Translations under genes and position numbers: made by a program
Origin: Phoronis australis
Taxonomy: Eukaryota > Phoronida > Phoronidae
Reading direction: 5' to 3'
Length of the DNA stretch: 64,000 bases
NCBI GenBank assembly: GCA_002633005.1
Contig: NMRA01000550.1
Location: 56,089 to 120,088 of the forward strand
Notes under the pieces: generated by a model
Told to the model about the DNA's origin: nothing
The model's database searches: none
The model's input: the letters and a program-made list of their open reading frames with translations, nothing else
Shown here: positions 58,690-64,000 of the stretch, in pieces
Numbering within the stretch: position 1 is the first letter of the stretch
Layout of the letters: each line of letters starts with the position of its first letter

Positions 58690-59560
58690 GATCAAACGAG
58701 CAGCGTGGGGCGTTGAAATGCACCCACCGTCAGCACCACGAACAGCGCAGATACACGAAATGATCATTAGTTTAAATATTCTCACACGGGAATAAGCAAT
58801 GCCACTTAACTTAATAACAGCTTCTGGACGGAGTAAAGCAAGCCAGAAATGTTCTCATCAAGCCGAAAACACTACTGCCACCTTTCATCCTGATTGAAGT
58901 TTGGAGGATAGGAAGGCAGAAGACTGACAAAGGGCACAAAAACAATAGAAATGCCGTTAGGGGGCACAAAGTTGATCAAATCCATCCGAAACAGGTCGGG
59001 TTTTGTTGCGAACGTGATAGTTAATTGCCAAATCTCATGAAAATCCATCAAGGAAGTTGGTTGTTATCAAGGAAAACGCTAACAAAAACAAACTTTCCAT
59101 TAGGCGATTCGGCAGTAGTCAGATTTGTCCCAAAATCCACGTCTAGGGTACTCCCTCAATAGAAATTTTACGAAGATCCGTCAAAGAATTTGAAACGGAG
59201 CCACAAGCAAAGGGTGCAACAGCAGTCCAACCCGTTCAAAAATCGCCATCAGCCATGCACTTCACAGAATGAACACATGCCAATTTTTATAATGATCGTT
59301 ACAGTGATTTGGCCGATGAAGACGCAGACGTCAACAACCAGATTTGAGTGAAATCAACCAATGGGTGGTGCAGAATAAGTCAAATCCATCTGAAAACGAG
59401 AAAACAGTGTTGACTGTTTTGCCAATGTCAAGAAAAATCAAGGATATAGAGGAAAATGTAAAAAAAATTGCTACTATAGCACAGTGGCAGTCGGATCGTT
59501 CGTTCGAGAGTCGTCGCCATCTGTTGTCAACTTCATAGGATTCCAAATCCGGTAGTAGAT
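58690..59560 (-). repeat. Inverted relative of the 30.3-32.7 kb satellite
   Basis: In reverse complement it carries ccttgatggattttcatgag and the end block gcatttcaacgcc, also found at 32700-32720 as gcatttcaacgct. Confidence 0.65.
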
Positions 59561-59879
59561 ATTAAAAACGACTTTTCCATCCAATTCTCTGATTCAAAAT
59601 AATACTCCGTAACCCTTTATAACCCTCAAAACTTTGGAGGGAATTTTGAAAACTGTCAAAATCTCCTAAACGGGCAAGCGTGACCTACACTTTTAGCGAA
59701 TTACACTCAACTGTTTTTTTTTTGCTTTTTTAACACTTACCAACTTATTAAGACATACACAAAAATTTAATACAACAAAAATCAGCTCAGAAACCGCCGC
59801 AGTGCGCACTTAGACAATAAACACACAATAATAAATGGGAATAATAAACTGTTATCATTACAAAAAGGAAGAAGAGAAA

Positions 59880-62530
59880 ACTAACACTGACTTGAAACAC
59901 TTCAGTACAACAGTGCATTGTTAATAACAAATGGTGTGTCGGATAGAAGCAGCATGAGATAAATTTCTACACTGAATTTACTTGAAGCACTGATAAGGAT
60001 ATTGACTTTGTCAAGCAAACTACGGGATTCATTGAGTTCATTGAGTATAGAGAACACATCAGAGCTACTCTCGATGGTCTGGAAAATTAATTGGACAGTC
60101 CAACAGAAAGTGAATTTTAGCCTAAACTCTCCCACAGTTGCACAATAGAGGTCTCTGAAGTTGAATAGAAATGTATCAGAGTTAAGTAAAAGTCCAGAAT
60201 ATCTCGTGAGATCTAGGAATAGTTTAAAACTTGGTGAGAGAGAAAGGTAGTTTCGCATGACCGAAGTCATTTTTAAAGCTTGTTTTGATCATTGAGGGTC
60301 TCTTAAATTTGAAGCCAGAGTGTTCCAATTGTCTGTTGTTGATCTGCGAGTTGCCCTGAAGCATGACGTGAGATTGCGAAAATAAGGATATTCCTCAGGC
60401 CAGGCCTTCGGCATTCTCTTTCACATTTGTTAAATATAAGCTTATTAGACGCAATGCTTGTTATTGAGAACTTTTTTTCTGAACTTTTAAATGATCTTGT
60501 GATTGAAAGTGTAGCTTGATACAGCAAACGGTCTAACTGGAACACTGGCGCCAGCGGCCTCAATAGTCAAAATGGGGTACTAGGACTAGTGCATTAAACA
60601 CAACTGTTAGGTGCAATGAATGAGCTTAAGTGTCTTGATACAAGTTGGACTCAACTTTTGAATCACAGCAACAAGGTCACGACAGTGAGCATTCAAAGAT
60701 TATTTATGAGTATATTTCAGGAGTTTTCTCCCACTGTTCAGTTGTAAATCAAATGGTGTATCTACATGCAGACGTGAGTTTTTGGATGACAAGTAGGCAA
60801 TGACCATCGCCTCTGTTGGCCCGAAGCAGACGCGATGTAGAGGCTATAGGCGCTCTGTACGCCGGAAGCTTTTCGGCGAATTATGCCTCGCACCGACTAA
60901 ACCATCAAAGTCACGTTGTAATAAATACCTTTTGCGCATAGAGGAACACCTGAGGCGGTTGTCGATGTGTTTAATTCCTTCCAACTCGAACAAATACTCC
61001 TATTATCAAACTTTTTCTTCGAGCAGTCCCTATTTCAGTTCCCAAAATCGTGAAATCAACTTTTTCATTTTTTTAACCAGGCCGAAGGTCAGAAGTTGCG
61101 GACCTACCGGCGAACTTTGAAAGCTGAAGTTCCCGCCCTTCGCGTACGTGCTGCCGGGAACCAGCCGTGCATTTGCCGTGTTGTTAAACATTAAAATGTC
61201 AAATATGTGCACAAAGACTATTAAATGTCATATCAACAGCATTTATTTTTATCAAATACAAACAATGATTCATTGAAATACAATCAGTTTCAAGTAACGC
61301 CAATTAAAGACAAGTATAAGTGGTGGCATTTTGGAAACGAACATTTGACTGACAAGACCGCAATGGCTCACCTTTGGCCTATTTAAAGATTGAGGTCATG
61401 AATTGGAGCGTGCGCAGTATAAAAATGGTGAGTTCACGATTTTGGGAACTGAAATAGGGACTGCTCGAAGAAAAAGTTTCATAACGGGAGTATTTGTTCG
61501 AGTTGGAAGGAATTAAACACATCGACAACCTCCTAAGGTGTTCGTCTATGCGCAAAAGGTAGTTATAACAACGTGACTTTGATGGTTTAGTCGGTGCGAG
61601 GCATAATTCGCCGAAAAGCTTCCGGCGTACAGAGCGCCTATAGCCTCTACATCGCCTCTGCTTCGGGCCAACAGAGGCGGTGGTCATTGCCTAGATGACA
61701 AGATGATGTCGACCATCTGCTTTGAAATTCATTTGTCATGTTGGCAGCCCACGACGAAAGTTTGTGTAAATCATCTCCTAGATAGTTGTGGATTGTCCAT
61801 AGGGAAAGCAAGAAATAAAGCTGTGTCATCAGCATATAGAAAGGTTATGAGTTATTGTCGGGAAGGTCATTGATGTATAGAAGGAAAGGTAATGGACCAA
61901 GAACACTGCTCTGGGGCACACCTGCATTCGCATAACCCGAAGCAGACGACATTGAATATACGCCATCGACTCGCACACTGCAGATGCGATTGTGTAGAAA
62001 ACACTACATTAAACTTAATAGAGTGCCAGATATTCCAAACGACCCAAATTTGTAAATGAGAAGTGAGGTGAGCCCATGTTGAAGGCAGAAGCTAAATTGA
62101 GGAAAACAGACCTGATATTATTGCTTTCAAATGTACGTCATGGATTATTTCAGTGACTCGAGTTGGAAATTGTATTTTTTCGTGGTAGAAAACCAAACTT
62201 CAGTCGTTATTTTACATCGTGTGAGTTTAAACGCCCAAGGAGTTTTCGAAATATAGTCTCTTCTAGAATTTGGAGGTTTAAGGAGTGTGATGGGGCGATC
62301 ATTTGACATTTCTGACTTGCAGTCTCTTCTTGTGAAGGGGTCTACCATTATTACCAACTTCCAATCTATAGGTAATGGCCTGACAACAGAATTTTATTAG
62401 TTTTGCGAGAGGTGCAGATAATTCTTTAACTATCACTTTTATCATTTCATTTGTTACGAGTTCTGAACCACGTGAGTTTTCTAACTTCTGCAGTAGTCAG
62501 TTCGTAGATCACTGAGTGGGTTGTTCATTG
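59880..62530 (-). pseudogene. LINE (CR1/L2-like) reverse transcriptase relic
   Basis: Reading the - strand from 62.5 kb down, broken frames give LIKFCCQA (finger region), ILEETIFRKLLGRLNSHD, LKFGFLPRKNTISNS, an FLNLASAFNMG block and the catalytic box FLYADDTALFLAFPMDNPQL (about 61800-61860). These are followed by WSTSSC and RLHVDTPFDLQLNS, then the post-RT part LDRLLYQATLSITRSFKSS (60500). A tail domain has LYCATVGEFRLKFTFCW (about 60120). Several stops and shifts make it dead. The 900-bp palindrome at 60794-61693 splits it. Removing the insert and one duplication rejoins the frame as VDIILSSKNSRLHV. Confidence 0.75.
60794..61693. mobile_element. 900-bp palindromic element with 9-bp target duplication
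   Basis: The arms (about 60794-61060 and 61430-61693) are inverse, starting taggcaatgaccatcgcctc. The direct repeat GATGACAAG lies at 60785-60793 and 61694-61702. The spacer is about 370 bp with no transposase. Mirror frames in the arms yield near-identical peptides and are artefacts. Nine-bp duplications are typical of Mutator-like elements; the assignment is inference. Confidence 0.82.
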
Positions 62531-62964
62531 CACGTAATTGATAGTTTAGGGCGACGTCTCGATTAGTTAAATTAATGTAGCCTTTGTAAAATATTCTAGA
62601 AATAATGTGCATTTTTCCGACGTTATTTGTATCGGCGTATTTGTACAGGTCTAAAGAAGAGATGTGAGGAAAAACGTTATTGACTGAATGGCCTTTTTTT
62701 AAAATTTTTAACAAATTAAAATTTGTTAACAATTCTCTAGTGCTCCTTAGTTTTTATACACATCTTTAATGCTTTGAATAAGGCCGACAATGTAATTATA
62801 TTTTGTTGTACATTTTCTACGTGTTTAGACTGTTCATTGCATCGACTAAAATTAAGAGGGCTACCAGATTGTTTGTAGTACCTCTATAATTTAGTGCGTG
62901 TTTTAAGTTAGCGTTTTACCTGGTCTGTAAACCACTTCGACAAAGGGGGGCTCCTTTGAGTCTC

Positions 62965-63771
62965 CCGAGCCCCCTCCTCTTTGTACTTTCATGTACATGG
63001 CTTCCTTGATCTTTCTCTTGGTCCAACCTGTTTCACTGTCAAGTATTCGGATGTTATTCCACTGGATGTTGTGTTGTTTCGACCACATGTGTTCTGCTAC
63101 CCCTGATGAGGTATTACCCTCTCTTACGCTCGGCAATTCTTGTCTCCAGTGGTCTTAATGTTTCACCGATACACGATTCACCAAATTCACATGGAATTTC
63201 ATAGATGACATTTTTCTCATTTTTTTCCCATGTCAGTTCTTGGTTTGACTTTCGTCAATCGCCGACCCAGTGTGTCTGAGCTGAGGTATACTGTTCTTAT
63301 TTTAAATTCTCTACATATGCGTCCTAGCGTCTCGGTTATTCCGGGTATATACGGCAAGCACATAGTCTGCAGTGGGCGTTCTTCTGCCACTTTGTCTTTC
63401 CTCTGCGATGTTAAAGCCGACTTGATGATATCCCTTGGGTAGCCATTTTTTTCGAATGTCTCCGTCAGGTTGGTCATTTCTGCTTGGAGTGTTGTATCAC
63501 TGCAGATTTCCTTTGATCTTGATGCAAGGCATTTGATTATACCCTTCTTGACTCCTTTGGTGTGGATGGAGTTGAAGTCAATGTATCGTCCTGTGTGGGT
63601 TTTCTTATAGTAGACTGACGTTGTTAACTGTCCTTCGACACGAGTCACTAGTACATGTACGTCTAGGAATGGGAGACTGTTATTTGTCTCTTCTTCCATT
63701 GTGAATCTAATAGGGGAGTTGCAACCGAATCGATTTAACGATTGCGCATGTCCGGAAATCAGGGTGCGCAA
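62965..63771 (-). pseudogene. Penelope-like element relic (RT C-terminus plus GIY-YIG region)
   Basis: The - strand frame at 63771-63217 reads IRFTMEEETNNSLPFLDVHV, VYYKKTHTGRYIDFNSIHT, VKKGIIKCLASRSKEICSD, then LPYIPGITETLGRICREFKI and LTKVK, the conserved block upstream of the endonuclease in Penelope-like elements. An A-run frameshift at 63217 leads into VIYEIPCEFGESCIGETLRP (about 63210-63150). Then comes SSGVAEHMWSKQHNIQWNNI and KIKEAMYMKVQ (63090-62985), the GIY-YIG domain tail. The frameshift and the repeat-like C-terminal end mean this copy is inactive. The 5' part is absent, which is usual for these elements. Confidence 0.75.
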
Positions 63772-64000
63772 AGGCTACTGGGATTGTTGATGGTAAACGG
63801 GATGACCGACTGGTTTGCACGACGTGTAATTTGTGTGCATTAAACTACGCTGCTGTATGTAATTCTGCCGCTATTCGCCCTAATTAGCGCCCATGGCTCA
63901 ACAAGTGCCCCAACGCGTTTTCAGACTTTGCTAAAGTAAGCGCCCAGCCCATGAACTACATGCGAAAAATGCCCTTACCTACAGTTCTAACGTCTCCAAT
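63772..64000. other. Window end, nothing recognised
   Basis: No continuation of the Penelope-like frame upstream is evident. Confidence 0.35.

Noticed and set aside
60800-61687. Two near-identical peptides of about 100 residues on opposite strands
   Set aside because: They come from the inverted arms of the 900-bp palindrome; no family motif and no conserved frame evidence.

Overview
This is a 64 kb piece of an animal nuclear genome, given as draft assembly (single N bases inside poly-C runs at 23917 and 40076). It has long introns with GT-AG splice sites, very few genes and a dense, nested population of DNA transposons, MITEs, retroelement relics and tandem repeats. No bacterial, organellar or viral organisation is seen. 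The only clear host gene is an orthologue of vertebrate all-trans-retinol 13,14-reductase (RETSAT). Together with transposons carrying THAP and P2X7-type intracellular domains, Penelope-like and CR1/L2-like retroelements and abundant palindromic MITEs, this suggests an invertebrate metazoan, perhaps a marine invertebrate deuterostome. The species cannot be named from the sequence.

Layout. 1-20.8 kb holds the last nine coding exons of RETSAT on the + strand (658 to the stop at 20708, poly(A) signal at 20826). The exons join in frame to 470 residues; roughly the first 140 residues, with the FAD-binding N-terminus, lie upstream of the window. The introns are filled with mobile elements. The most notable is a 1,683-bp TTAA-flanked element (5410-7092) with 146-bp inverted termini. 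It carries a P2X7 intracellular ('ballast') domain ORF on one strand and a THAP-domain ORF on the other.

20.8-36.4 kb has no recognisable host gene. It holds a small THAP-bearing inverted-repeat element, three exact 61-bp tandem copies, a decayed minisatellite, a 2.3-kb array of 370-450-bp satellite-like units, and 19-bp and 43-bp tandem arrays. At 36.5-37.1 kb an intact 195-codon ORF of unknown family, rich in phosphorylation-type motifs, is the second candidate host coding sequence. 37-53 kb is repeat-rich non-coding DNA, including a transposon nested in a transposon at 48.9-50.0 kb and several CAG..GGCGGATCC-type MITEs. 53.4-54.6 kb is a hAT transposase relic. 56.9-58.6 kb is a second TTAA-flanked element with a decayed THAP domain. 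59.9-62.5 kb is a dead LINE reverse transcriptase split by a 900-bp palindromic element. 63-63.8 kb is a broken Penelope-like element with a GIY-YIG region.

The main biological story is the transposon community. Several THAP-bearing elements occur in one window, one of them physically coupled to a P2X7-type ballast domain. One palindromic family generates 9-bp target duplications and shrinks to a 58-bp bare hairpin. Several insertions can be proved by empty sites found inside this same window.
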